This document shows, piece by piece, positions 1 to 6,357 of a DNA stretch of 10,518 nucleotides. Position 1 is the stretch's first letter; each line of letters begins with the position of its first letter. Origin of the DNA: JACTUA01 sp035506435 (GTDB lineage: Archaea; Halobacteriota; Methanomicrobia; Methanomicrobiales; JACTUA01); the NCBI GenBank assembly GCA_035506435.1, contig DATJPK010000022.1, positions 1 to 10,518 of the forward strand, written 5' to 3'. The notes below the pieces were generated by a model. It searched no databases, had not been told where the DNA came from, and saw nothing but the letters and a program-made list of their open reading frames with translations. Both the position numbers and the translations under genes were made by a program.

Positions 1-201
1 ACGGGATATAACATCGTCACCGCCATCAACGAGGGTATCGCCGGCTTCTTCGGGATGATCTCGGCGATCATCGTCTTTGTCTTCTCCATCATCCCCCTCG
101 TCATCCTCGTCGCGATCGCGTACGCGGTCTACCGCTGGTACAGGAAGCGGAAGGGCGGATCGGTTGCCGCCCCCGCCATCGCAGCGAAGCAGCCGGCATA
201 G
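1..201 (+). CDS. C-terminal fragment of a membrane-anchored protein
   Basis: The window opens inside this gene. Frame 1 stays open for 66 codons and stops at TAG 199-201. The visible part is a short polar/amphipathic stretch (TGYNIVTAINEGIAGFFGM), then one strongly hydrophobic segment of about 28 residues (codons 20-46). A basic stop-transfer sequence follows (YRWYRKRKGG), then an Ala/Pro-rich tail of about 13 residues. This is the pattern of a C-terminal transmembrane anchor, with the basic tail inside the cell and the bulk of the protein outside. The arrangement recalls the C-terminus of DUF4349 proteins found in methanogens, but too little is visible to assign a family. An S-layer or lipoprotein-like surface protein is equally possible. 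A T-rich stretch just after the stop suggests the transcript ends there. Confidence 0.65.
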   Translation, partial: TGYNIVTAINEGIAGFFGMISAIIVFVFSIIPLVILVAIAYAVYRWYRKRKGGSVAAPAIAAKQPA

Positions 202-543
202 GATCTCACTTTTCCCCTCCGTTTTTTCGCTTCACCACGGTACCTGGGATGGCTTTCCCCGGGTAACTCCTTCGTTTCCCAACCCCCCCCGCTCCGGTGA
301 CTATCAATCGGTGCGAGCACTATTCATCGAAGGAATGGTTATGGGCCGGGAGCCTCATCCTTTCCACAGGCACCCCCCGATCGGCCTTCTTTACCCATCC
401 CGAGTACCTGATCGCCTGTTACGGGGACTGTCTGCCTGCGGAAAGCAAATTGCTCCGGTTCGCCCGTTGATGGACCCCTTCGGGCGGATCAATCGAACTC
501 CCTTCGAAGCCTGGCGGCGGCGAGGAGGACCAGAGGGCCTGCG
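202..543. other. Noncoding gap of 342 bases before the kinase gene
   Basis: No frame here has the look of a protein. After the T-run at 222-227 there is a possible 8-bp hairpin (left arm 241-248 TACCTGGG, right arm 258-265 CCCGGGTA, one G-U pair, 9-base loop). A run of eight C follows near 283-290. Weak AT-rich spots at about 318-332 and 440-454 could hold the kinase promoter, but none is a convincing TATA box. The purine run GAGGAGG at 522-528 lies 15 bases before the kinase ATG, which is rather far for a Shine-Dalgarno site. Confidence 0.5.
207..227 (+). terminator. Pyrimidine/T-rich archaeal terminator
   Basis: Six bases after the stop of the first gene there is a pyrimidine-rich run with TTTT at 210-213 and TTTTTT at 222-227, and no strong hairpin before it. 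Archaeal RNA polymerase commonly terminates at such T-runs. The assignment rests only on base composition and position. Confidence 0.45.
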
Positions 544-1842
544 ATGGGGAAACGGAAGGTGACCACCCCCGGGGACGGGAAGGCAAGGCGCGCTGAGGCA
601 CCTTCCCGAAAGCCCGCCGGTACGAAGGCGGCGGGGAAGGAGCAGCTCTCCAATGCCGCCCTGTTGCACGAGCTCCAGGTGCACCAGGTACAGCTGGAGA
701 TGCAGAACGAATCGCTCACGAAGATGCAGGCCGAGCTCGAGGAGTCCAGGAACCGGTACCGGGACCTGTACGACTCCGCACCGGTCGGGTATCTCACCCT
801 CGACCAGCAGACCATCGTTCAGGCCGCGAACCGGAGCGCGGTGGCCCTCCTCGGGGTCATACCCGGGGACCTCGTCAGGCACGGGTTCGGCCGGTTCGTC
901 GTGGAAGCCGACCTGCCCGCCTGGGATCAACACTGGAGGAAGGTGTTTCGCGACGGCGTCCGGGACAGCTGCGTCCTCCACCTCACCCGTCCCGACGGGC
1001 CGGGCTTCGCGGCCCAGCTCGACAGCATCCGGATCGGGGCTGCCGGGGGAAGTTTCCATGTCCGTACCATACTTATTGACGTCACGGAGAGGGAGCGGGC
1101 CGGGAGGGAGCGGGAGAGCCTGATCGCCGAGCTCGAGAGGAGGAACCGGGAGCTCGACCAGTTCGCCTCCACCGTCGCCCACGGGCTGCGGAGCCCCCTC
1201 GCCACCCTCCGGGGCTTCCTCGCCCTCGTCGAGGAGGACACCCGGGGGACGGGTAACCCGTCGCAGCTCCGCGAGGAGGTGGCACGGGTCTCGAACGCGG
1301 CACGGACGATGCAGGAGATCCTGGACGGGCTCCTCCAGCTCTCCCGGGTCGGGAAGATCGTGAACCCGCCCGAGGAGGGCCCCTTCCGGACCCTCGTGGA
1401 CGAGGCCCTCGAGCTCGTGGCCATCCCCATCCACGAGAGGGGGGTGAAGGTCTCCGTCGACTCCGATCTCCCCCGGATTTACGGCGACCGGGTCCGCCTG
1501 CGGGAGGTGCTCGTGAACCTCATCGAGAACGCGGTGAAGTTCATGGGGTACCAGGCGGAGCCGAAGATAGAGATCGGGGCGGCCATGGTCTCCGGGACCC
1601 TTGCCTTTTACGTGAAGGACAACGGGATCGGGATCGGGCCCGGGGACAAGTCGAAGATCTTCGACCTGTTCCGGAAGCTGGATGGCAGGTCGCCGGGGTA
1701 CGGCCTCGGGCTCGCGCTCGCGAAACGGATCATCGACGTGCACGGGGGCCGGATCTGGGTGGAGTCCGAGGGCCCCGGCGGGGGAAGCACCTTCTGGTTC
1801 ACCGTCCCCCGTTCACCGAAGAACAACGCACGAGGCAGGTAA
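544..1842 (+). CDS. PAS-domain sensor histidine kinase, soluble
   Basis: This 432-residue two-component sensor kinase has no signal peptide or membrane segment, so it probably senses a cytoplasmic signal. In order: a basic low-complexity N-terminus (1-33); a helical linker 38-70 containing LHELQVHQVQLEMQNESL, typical of Methanomicrobiales kinases; a PAS domain (about 70-180); a short coiled coil (182-206); a dimerisation/phospho-acceptor domain with His213 in FASTVAHGLRSPL; and an HATPase_c domain. The ATP site shows the N-box (NLIENAVKF, Asn329), the G1 box (DNGIGIG, Asp359) and the G2 box (GYGLGL, 385-390). The residue after the acceptor His is Gly214, where most HisKA kinases have Asp or Glu. 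No response regulator gene is adjacent, so its partner is elsewhere. ATG 544 is the first reasonable start; the nearest purine-rich motif (522-528) is 15 bases upstream. Confidence 0.93.
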   Translation: MGKRKVTTPGDGKARRAEAPSRKPAGTKAAGKEQLSNAALLHELQVHQVQLEMQNESLTKMQAELEESRNRYRDLYDSAPVGYLTLDQQTIVQAANRSAVALLGVIPGDLVRHGFGRFVVEADLPAWDQHWRKVFRDGVRDSCVLHLTRPDGPGFAAQLDSIRIGAAGGSFHVRTILIDVTERERAGRERESLIAELERRNRELDQFASTVAHGLRSPLATLRGFLALVEEDTRGTGNPSQLREEVARVSNAARTMQEILDGLLQLSRVGKIVNPPEEGPFRTLVDEALELVAIPIHERGVKVSVDSDLPRIYGDRVRLREVLVNLIENAVKFMGYQAEPKIEIGAAMVSGTLAFYVKDNGIGIGPGDKSKIFDLFRKLDGRSPGYGLGLALAKRIIDVHGGRIWVESEGPGGGSTFWFTVPRSPKNNARGR

Positions 1843-1905
1843 CAGAGCCGCGGCGCCGGCCCCCCGACCCGTTGGACTCCCGGGGGGGAACCATTCCGGG
1901 CCGTC

Positions 1906-2193
1906 TCATTCCTTTGGCTGGTGCAGCCGGTACTCCCGGAGGAGGGCCTTCCGGTACTCGGCTGATTTCAGGCTCGGAATGAAGTTGAACTGCTTCACCC
2001 GTTTCACGAGCTCATTGACGATCTGTTCCTCGTCCGTGAGCTGGAGGGCGAGCACGTCCTGCAGGATCCAGTCCAGCCGGTCGATGCCGGTCTCCTTGCC
2101 GTCAATGGGGATTTTCTTGATCTTGATCTGGTCGGGCGGGATGCCGCCGCAGATGGTGCAGTAATACCCGTCCTTCTGGTCGCCTGCCATCAT
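1906..2193 (-). CDS. Small CxxC protein of the methanogen 'NAC family' type, function unknown
   Basis: This 95-residue soluble protein begins MMAGDQKDGYYCTICGGIPP. A CxxC pair (Cys12, Cys15) near the N-terminus suggests a zinc knuckle or redox site. A conserved-looking core follows (KIPIDGKETGIDRLDWIL, 28-45), then a charged helical C-terminus. I recognise it as the small methanogen protein that databases label 'NAC family transcription factor'. The label is not backed by any visible NAC domain, and I would not infer transcription activity. The start is chosen because ATG 2193-2191 overlaps the stop of the SnoaL-like fragment as ATGA, with GGGAG directly before it. That overlap implies it was the second, translationally coupled gene of a SnoaL-small protein operon. 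Since the upstream gene has lost its 5' half, this gene may have lost its native promoter. A longer in-frame reading up to 2577 is an artefact antisense to the cupin remnant. Confidence 0.8.
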   Translation of the reverse strand: MMAGDQKDGYYCTICGGIPPDQIKIKKIPIDGKETGIDRLDWILQDVLALQLTDEEQIVNELVKRVKQFNFIPSLKSAEYRKALLREYRLHQPKE

Positions 2194-2439
2194 CTCCCGT
2201 GAGACGGCCCGGGCAATATCCCCAGCTGGTGCATGAGCCCCATCAGGTTCACCTCGCCCCAGAGCTCGGCGATCTTCACGTTCCGGAGCCGGAAGATCTC
2301 GATCCCGGTCATCTCGATGGGCTTTCCCGTCGGGGGAAGGCCCATGAACTCCCCGCGGTGGACCCCGCGGGCGGTGAACCGGCAGGTGACCCGGTCCCCG
2401 TCGGCCATCATGTCCTCGATGGTGACATTGAGCCCGTGG
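2190..2439 (-). pseudogene. SnoaL-like (ester cyclase/polyketide cyclase family) gene, 5' half missing
   Basis: The minus-strand frame ending at TGA 2192-2190 encodes the C-terminal half of a SnoaL-like alpha+beta-barrel protein. Diagnostic pieces are LNVTIEDMMADGDRVTCRFT, then ARGVHRGEFMGLPPTGKPIE, a TGIEIFRL strand and AELWGEVNLMGLMHQLG. Family members are usually about 130-140 residues. Here only about 80 remain, and the frame runs into TAG at 2483-2481, so the N-terminal helices and first strands are absent. The first Met codons (2411-2406) fall inside the family core and would give only 73 residues. Beyond about 2440 the DNA encodes a cupin on the opposite strand instead. I read this as a deletion remnant. 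A still-translated short ORF coupled to the downstream CxxC gene cannot be excluded. Substrates of this family range widely, so no reaction is assigned. Confidence 0.75.
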
Positions 2440-2661
2440 AATGCCCTGAAAAAGCACCTGACCCCCGTGGACGTCTTCTTCTACGTGCTCGGGGGTGAAG
2501 GGGTGGTGGAGATCGGCGACGAGAGAAAGACCGTCGGGAAGGACGTGCTCGTCGAGAGCCCCGCGAGGATCCCCCACCGGTGGATGAACGAGAGCGGCAG
2601 CGTGTTCCGGGTCCTCGTCGTGACGGTCCCGCGGCCGACGGAGGACACGAGGCTCCTCTGA
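2422..2661 (+). pseudogene. Cupin-domain protein, 5' end missing
   Basis: The plus-strand frame ending at TGA 2659-2661 encodes the C-terminal part of a single-domain cupin. It contains KKHLTPVDVFFYVLGGEG (a degenerate first cupin motif), VEIGDERKTVGKDVLVESP, the second motif PARIPHRWMNESG, and a final strand RVLVVTVPRPTEDTRLL. Intact small cupins of this type are usually around 100-115 residues. Here only about 75-80 are recognisable, and the sequence upstream of about 2422-2440 is the SnoaL-like gene on the other strand. In-frame ATG 2419 or GTG 2422 could give an 80-residue product, but no Shine-Dalgarno site precedes them. The Gly expected just before the first motif is replaced (SPWNALKKH), which fits a junction at or near that point. 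Probably non-functional. Cupin function, and any bound metal, cannot be inferred from the remnant. Confidence 0.75.
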
Positions 2662-2743
2662 CCACCTCCCCTTTTCCTTCCGGTTCCTCCACCGGTATCC
2701 AAACCCTCATACCCTCCCGGCGCGATCCACCCCTGAGGATACC

Positions 2744-3520
2744 ATGACGCTCACCGTTTCCCAGGTCGGGGCGAAGCTTGCCGAGGCAGGGCGGCTCACG
2801 AGCCGGCCCCTCTGCATCTCGGGCTCGGACACCGTGCCGAGAGGCGCCGCCGCGGCCCCCACCGTCGACCGCTGCCTCGCAAAGGCCATCACCGCCCTCG
2901 CCTACAACCCGAACACCCCGCCGCTCTACCTCGGCCCCGGGGCCCTCGAGGGCTGCTGCCCGTCGGGGATCGCCTACACCGGGTTCGGGGAGCCGAACCG
3001 GGATTCCCGGTTCTTCATCTCCACCGGTGCTCCGGGGGTCATGGGCGGGAACGCCCTGTACCTGAAGGCGAGCCCCGATCTCGTGGACGCAAGCAAGCAC
3101 GCCGTCGGCGAGATCCGGCCCATCTGGGAATACCTTGTAGTCCGGCCGGCGGAGAACTACCCTGCCGATGCACCCGAGCCGCGCTCGATGCTCCTCTTTG
3201 CCCAGGCCGAGCCGGCCCGGGTCCTCTGCGCCCTCGCCCACTTCGGGACCGACGACGTGTTCGGGGCGGTCCTCGCGCCGTGGGGGGCTGCCTGCACCAC
3301 GTTCGTCACCTACCCGGCGGGCCTCGCCGAAAAAGCCCCGAAGAACGCCATCTTCCTCGGCCCGACTGACGCCTCGGTGAACCTCTGGTTCCCCCGGGAC
3401 GCGGTCGCCCTCGGGATCCCGATGGAGGTAGCCCGGAAAATGGCAGAGGAGGCGCCGGCATCGTTCCTCGGGAAGCGGGCAGGGATGGCGTACCCGGAGA
3501 GGCGGGTGTACCTGAAATAG
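2744..3520 (+). CDS. DUF169 (COG2043) family protein
   Basis: This 258-residue soluble protein is recognised as DUF169, a family of unknown function common in methanogens and other anaerobes. Features include an N-terminal helix (TVSQVGAKLAEAGRL), a Cys-containing early segment (RPLCISGSD, Cys24), Cys44 in TVDRCLAKAI, a Cys-Cys pair at 71-72 (ALEGCCPSGIAY), and later Cys162 and Cys184 (GAACTTFVTYP). The Cys-Cys pair and Cys184 are the kind of positions that could bind metal or a cofactor, but this is inference. ATG 2744 is preceded by TGAGG at 2733-2737, a plausible SD site with six bases between. It stands alone: the cupin remnant lies upstream, a hairpin-plus-T-run terminator follows, and the nitroreductase has its own promoter. 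No reaction can be assigned from sequence. Confidence 0.85.
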   Translation: MTLTVSQVGAKLAEAGRLTSRPLCISGSDTVPRGAAAAPTVDRCLAKAITALAYNPNTPPLYLGPGALEGCCPSGIAYTGFGEPNRDSRFFISTGAPGVMGGNALYLKASPDLVDASKHAVGEIRPIWEYLVVRPAENYPADAPEPRSMLLFAQAEPARVLCALAHFGTDDVFGAVLAPWGAACTTFVTYPAGLAEKAPKNAIFLGPTDASVNLWFPRDAVALGIPMEVARKMAEEAPASFLGKRAGMAYPERRVYLK

Positions 3521-3530
3521 CAAAAAGAAT

Positions 3531-3582
3531 CCGGAGACCGTTAGCAATTCCGACGGGGATCCGGTAACTATTTCGGCTTTTT
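3531..3582 (+). terminator. Hairpin followed by T-rich tract, end of the DUF169 transcript
   Basis: Ten bases after the DUF169 stop an interrupted stem can form. The outer arms are CCGGA 3531-3535 and TCCGG 3560-3564; the inner arms are CCGT 3538-3541 and ACGG 3553-3556. Downstream lie TTT 3571-3573 and TTTTT 3578-3582. The position and the T-run fit transcription termination. The stem is imperfect, so the T-run may be the main signal. Confidence 0.5.
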
Positions 3583-3627
3583 ACCGCTTGGTTTCCTGCC
3601 CGTAGTGCACCTCGTGATTCCTGATCC

Positions 3628-3638
3628 TTTTTTATTTT
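3628..3638 (+). promoter_or_regulatory. TATA-like promoter element of the nitroreductase gene
   Basis: A T-rich TATA-like element (TTTTTTATTTT) sits in an otherwise GC-richer gap. Its centre is about 19-20 bases before ATG 3652 and about 26 before ATG 3658. Archaeal TATA boxes lie about 26-27 bases upstream of transcription start, so a leaderless mRNA starting at or near ATG 3658 is likely. No Shine-Dalgarno motif is present between the element and either ATG. Confidence 0.55.
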
Positions 3639-3651
3639 CACACCCGAACCT

Positions 3652-4245
3652 ATGGACATGGAACAGGGCATCCGCGATCTGGTGAAGAAAAACAGGAGCT
3701 ACCGCCGGTTTCACGAACAACGGCCCATTGCGAGAGAGACCATTATCGGGCTGGTGGACATCGCAAGATTCTGCCCGTCTTCGAGAAACCGCCAGCCATT
3801 GCGGTATATTGTATCGACAGACCCAGAAGAAACCGTAAAAATCCGATCATGCCTTCTTTTCGCACTGGACCTGCCGGACTGGGGAGGTCCCCCTGAAGGA
3901 GAGCGCCCCGTTGCCTATGTTACCATGGTCACGGAAGGTGCATGTACCCCTTTCACCGCATATGATGCCGGCATCGCTGCCCAGACTATCATGCTGGCAG
4001 CCGCCGAACAGGGCATCGGGGGATGCATGGTTGGATCGATTAAAAAGGAGGAGCTGAGATCGGTGCTTTCGATCCCCGATGGATATGAGATCCATCTCGT
4101 GCTCGCCTTCGGGTATCCGGCCGAGCAGGTGGTCCTGGAAACGGTCGGGAGCGATGGGAATACGAAATACTGGCGGGATGCCGGGGGGACTCATCACGTT
4201 CCGAAAAGGTCTCTCAAAGAAGTTTTGATTCGGGATCAGGTGTGA
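3652..4245 (+). CDS. Nitroreductase-family FMN-dependent oxidoreductase
   Basis: This 197-residue protein of the nitroreductase superfamily is about the usual length. The N-terminal NRSYRRFHEQRPI (14-26) carries the Arg-Ser-x-Arg FMN-phosphate site. DIARFCPSSRNRQPLRYIV (36-54) is the second flavin-binding and dimer segment. A long helix YDAGIAAQTIMLAAAEQGIG (104-123) and GGCMVGSIKKEELRSVLSIP follow, then the final strand HLVLAFGYPAE. These enzymes are homodimers that reduce nitro, quinone or other electron-poor substrates with NAD(P)H or another donor; the substrate here is unknown. The start may be ATG 3652 or, better fitting the TATA-like element, ATG 3658 (195 residues). The gene uses more AT-rich codons (ATT, AAA, GAA, ATA) than its neighbours, suggesting more recent acquisition. 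It stands alone and converges on the aminotransferase operon with 28 bases between stops. Confidence 0.9.
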   Translation: MDMEQGIRDLVKKNRSYRRFHEQRPIARETIIGLVDIARFCPSSRNRQPLRYIVSTDPEETVKIRSCLLFALDLPDWGGPPEGERPVAYVTMVTEGACTPFTAYDAGIAAQTIMLAAAEQGIGGCMVGSIKKEELRSVLSIPDGYEIHLVLAFGYPAEQVVLETVGSDGNTKYWRDAGGTHHVPKRSLKEVLIRDQV

Positions 4246-4273
4246 GCCCTTATTCCAGGACCGGCGATTCCCG

Positions 4274-5431
4274 CTATCTCCGCCTCTCCGGCGCCTCGTT
4301 CCAGACCGCCTTGATCCGGCTCATAGCCTCGCGGAGCCGGGGCATGGCCGTGGCATAGGAAATCCGGATCCATCCCGGGGCATAGAAGGCGGTCCCGGGG
4401 GTAACGGCGACGTGGGCCTTGTCCAGCCAGTGCTCGGCGACCTCCACGTCGTCGCCCCGGGCGTCGATAAAGGCATAGAAGGCCCCGTCGGCAGGAGCCA
4501 TCCGGACCTTCATCCCCGAGAACTCGTCCATGAGGAACATCCGCCGGGCCTCGAACTCCCTCCGCATCGCCTCGACCGGCGCCTGGTCGCCCCTGAGTGC
4601 CGCGACCCCTGCCCACATGATGAAGGTCGCAGGGTGGGTGACGCCGTGCTGCTGGACCTTGGTCATCTGCCGGATAACCTCGACCGGGGCAACTGCGTAC
4701 CCGAGGCGCCAGCCGGTCATCGCGTACGCCTTCGAAAAACCGTTGATGGTGATGGTCCGGGCAGCCATGTCCCCGACGGAGGCGAGCGAGATATGCTCCT
4801 TCCCGTAGATGAGCTTCTCGTAGATCTCGTCGGACATCGCCAGGAGCTCGTAGTCGGTGCAGAGGTCGGCGACGAGCTTGAGCGCCTTTTTATCGAAGAC
4901 CGCGCCGGTCGGGTTGCTCGGCGAGTTCACGACGATCATCTTCGTCCTGCCCGAGACCCGGTCAAGGAGGGAGTCATCGGGGAGGAAGGTCTTCGGGTTC
5001 AGCTTGTGGTGGACGACCCTCCCCCCGGCGAGCTGGACGCAGGGTTCGTACGAGACCCAGGCGGGGTCGAGGATGATCACCTCGTCGTTCGGGTTTAAGC
5101 AGGCCTCCATCGCCATCGCGATGGCATGCTTCGCCCCGGCGGTGGCAATGACCTGGTCGGAAGAGCAGGGAAAATGGTTATCGGCCTGGATCTTCCCCGC
5201 GATAGCCTGCAGGAGCTCGGGTATCCCCCGGCTCGGGGCATAGTGGGTGTCCCCCCGCCTGAGGGATTCGCAGCAGGCGTCGCGGATGTGCTGCGGGGTG
5301 TCGAAGTCGGGCTCCCCGATGGAGAGGCTGATGACATCGATGCCCTCACGTGCCATCGCCTTTGCCCGGTCGGCGATGTCAAGGGTCGCCGAGGAGGCGA
5401 TCCCCGCGACCTTGTTCGAGAGGGCCTTCAT
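4274..5431 (-). CDS. Class I/II PLP aminotransferase, aspartate aminotransferase type
   Basis: This 385-residue fold-type I pyridoxal-phosphate aminotransferase shows the full set of landmarks. These are SIGEPDFDTP (37-46), YAPSRGIPELLQAI (64-77), AGAKHAIAMAM (98-108), the PLP-contacting NSPSNPTG (169-176), SDEIYEKLIYG with Asp201 and Tyr204, the Schiff-base Lys234 in INGFSKAYAMTGWRLGY, and the substrate carboxylate Arg356 in WIRISYA. The Lys in GAKHAI aligns with the position that recognises the distal carboxylate in subgroup Ib aspartate/prephenate aminotransferases, favouring aspartate-glutamate transamination; that assignment is inferred. It is the last gene of a four-gene minus-strand operon. 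Its ATG 5431-5429 overlaps the ribH stop as ATGA with no SD of its own, so translation is probably coupled to ribH. Why it sits with riboflavin genes is unclear. Confidence 0.93.
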   Translation of the reverse strand: MKALSNKVAGIASSATLDIADRAKAMAREGIDVISLSIGEPDFDTPQHIRDACCESLRRGDTHYAPSRGIPELLQAIAGKIQADNHFPCSSDQVIATAGAKHAIAMAMEACLNPNDEVIILDPAWVSYEPCVQLAGGRVVHHKLNPKTFLPDDSLLDRVSGRTKMIVVNSPSNPTGAVFDKKALKLVADLCTDYELLAMSDEIYEKLIYGKEHISLASVGDMAARTITINGFSKAYAMTGWRLGYAVAPVEVIRQMTKVQQHGVTHPATFIMWAGVAALRGDQAPVEAMRREFEARRMFLMDEFSGMKVRMAPADGAFYAFIDARGDDVEVAEHWLDKAHVAVTPGTAFYAPGWIRISYATAMPRLREAMSRIKAVWNEAPERRR

Positions 5432-5868
5432 CGGAGCCGCTGGACGAGCTTCACCGCGGACTCGACGGCCCGCTTCGCATAGTCGATCCGTTCCTGTGCC
5501 TCGAGCCGGGTCATGCCCGGCCCCGAGATGCCGAGGGTGACCGGCTTCCCGTATTCGAGGGCGAGGTCCATGATCTTCCGGGCGGCATGCTGGATGACCA
5601 CCTCGTCATGCTGCGTGGCCCCCTCGATAACCGCCCCGAGGGTGACCACCGCGTCCACCTTGCCCTTCGCAAGCATCTTCTTCACGGCGAAGGGGACGTC
5701 GAAAGTCCCGGGGACGTACAGGGTCTCCGTGACCTCTGCCCCGAGGAACTTCGCATGCTCCCTCCCCTCGACCTCCATCATGTAGGTGATGTCGCGGTTG
5801 AACTCTCCCACGACGAACCCGAGCTTCACTGCCATGGTATCCCGCACCTGATCTCGCCTTGCTGCCAT
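5428..5868 (-). CDS. ribH: 6,7-dimethyl-8-ribityllumazine synthase
   Basis: RibH condenses 5-amino-6-ribitylaminouracil with 3,4-dihydroxy-2-butanone 4-phosphate to make the lumazine precursor of riboflavin. It acts in the cytosol as a pentamer or an icosahedral shell. Family signatures are KLGFVVGEFNRDITYMM, VPGTFDVPFAVKKML, TLGAVIEGATQHDEVV with the catalytic His (His87 here), and an archaeal-style C-terminus GKPVTLGISGPGMTRLEAQE. The start is uncertain. ATG 5868 gives 146 residues and has a good SD (AGGTGG within 5879-5874, 5 bases before the ATG). ATG 5835 gives 135 residues, begins MAVKLGFVVGEFN like other archaeal RibH proteins, and also has AGGTG upstream. The extra 11 residues (AARRDQVRDT) look unlike the family, so 5835 may be the true start. 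It lies 27 bases after ribC and overlaps the next gene by ATGA. Confidence 0.93.
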   Translation of the reverse strand: MAARRDQVRDTMAVKLGFVVGEFNRDITYMMEVEGREHAKFLGAEVTETLYVPGTFDVPFAVKKMLAKGKVDAVVTLGAVIEGATQHDEVVIQHAARKIMDLALEYGKPVTLGISGPGMTRLEAQERIDYAKRAVESAVKLVQRLR

Positions 5869-5895
5869 AAAAATCCACCTTTCCTCAGTTCCCGT

Positions 5896-6357
5896 TTATT
5901 TCCGGGCAGGCCCTGCGTCGGGGAACCCCTGCCGCTGCCCGGTCCCTGCCTCTCTCGTGAGGGAATCCGGGTGGGCGAGGAGCTTCACGGCGTTCACCGC
6001 ATGCTCCCTGGCCCGCCGCTCGGCGAGCCATGCGAGTTCACGGGCGTCCTCTGCCTCGTCCTCGTGGACGAAGACCTCGACGATGTGGCGGTTCGTCATG
6101 AGCTGGGCGAGGATGATGCCCTGCGAGGCCTCGTGGGCGCAGGCCCGGTCCTTCTCGGCCCCGCCGGGCATCCCGAGGGCAATCACGAGCTCGCAGCCCC
6201 GCTCCTCGATGAGCTTCTTGCAGGCGACAGGCAGGTCCTTGATCCCCGGTACCGTCGTCCGCTCGATGGAGACCGAGGCATGTTTCTTCAGCTCGTCGAT
6301 GGCGAACCTCCCCATGTCAACCCGGGCAAAGGTTGTGTCCGCGACCCCGATTCTCAT
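5896..6357 (-). CDS. ribC: Riboflavin synthase, archaeal type
   Basis: This is the archaeal RibC riboflavin synthase (153 residues, close to the family's usual length). It dismutates two 6,7-dimethyl-8-ribityllumazine molecules into riboflavin and 5-amino-6-ribitylaminouracil. It is related to lumazine synthase and unrelated to the bacterial RibE. Visible signatures are MRIGVADTTFARVDMG at the N-terminus, TTVPGIKDLPVACKKLIEE (34-52), IALGMPGGAEKD (59-70) and MTNRHIVEVFVHEDEAED (87-104). ATG 6357 is chosen over an upstream in-frame ATG at 6405 because the family starts MRIGVADTTFARVD, AAGGTG lies five bases before it, and it overlaps the preceding stop as ATGA. The C-terminus after about residue 137 is a polar tail. 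It sits directly before ribH, so the last two steps of riboflavin synthesis are co-expressed. Confidence 0.94.
   Translation of the reverse strand: MRIGVADTTFARVDMGRFAIDELKKHASVSIERTTVPGIKDLPVACKKLIEERGCELVIALGMPGGAEKDRACAHEASQGIILAQLMTNRHIVEVFVHEDEAEDARELAWLAERRAREHAVNAVKLLAHPDSLTREAGTGQRQGFPDAGPARK

Noticed and set aside
391..1743. 450-codon open frame on the minus strand opposite the kinase
   Set aside because: Its translation is rich in Pro, Gly, Arg, Asp and Val with no domain, and it is fully antisense to a kinase with intact motifs. It is a by-product of GC-rich codon usage.
1906..2577. Longer 223-codon reading of the CxxC gene
   Set aside because: The extra N-terminal 128 residues are low-complexity and overlap the SnoaL remnant in another frame and the cupin on the other strand. 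The ATGA overlap fixes the start at 2193.
5869..5895. FMN riboswitch in front of ribH
   Set aside because: Only 27 bases lie between ribC and ribH, and none resembles an RFN element. The genes are an internal part of an operon.
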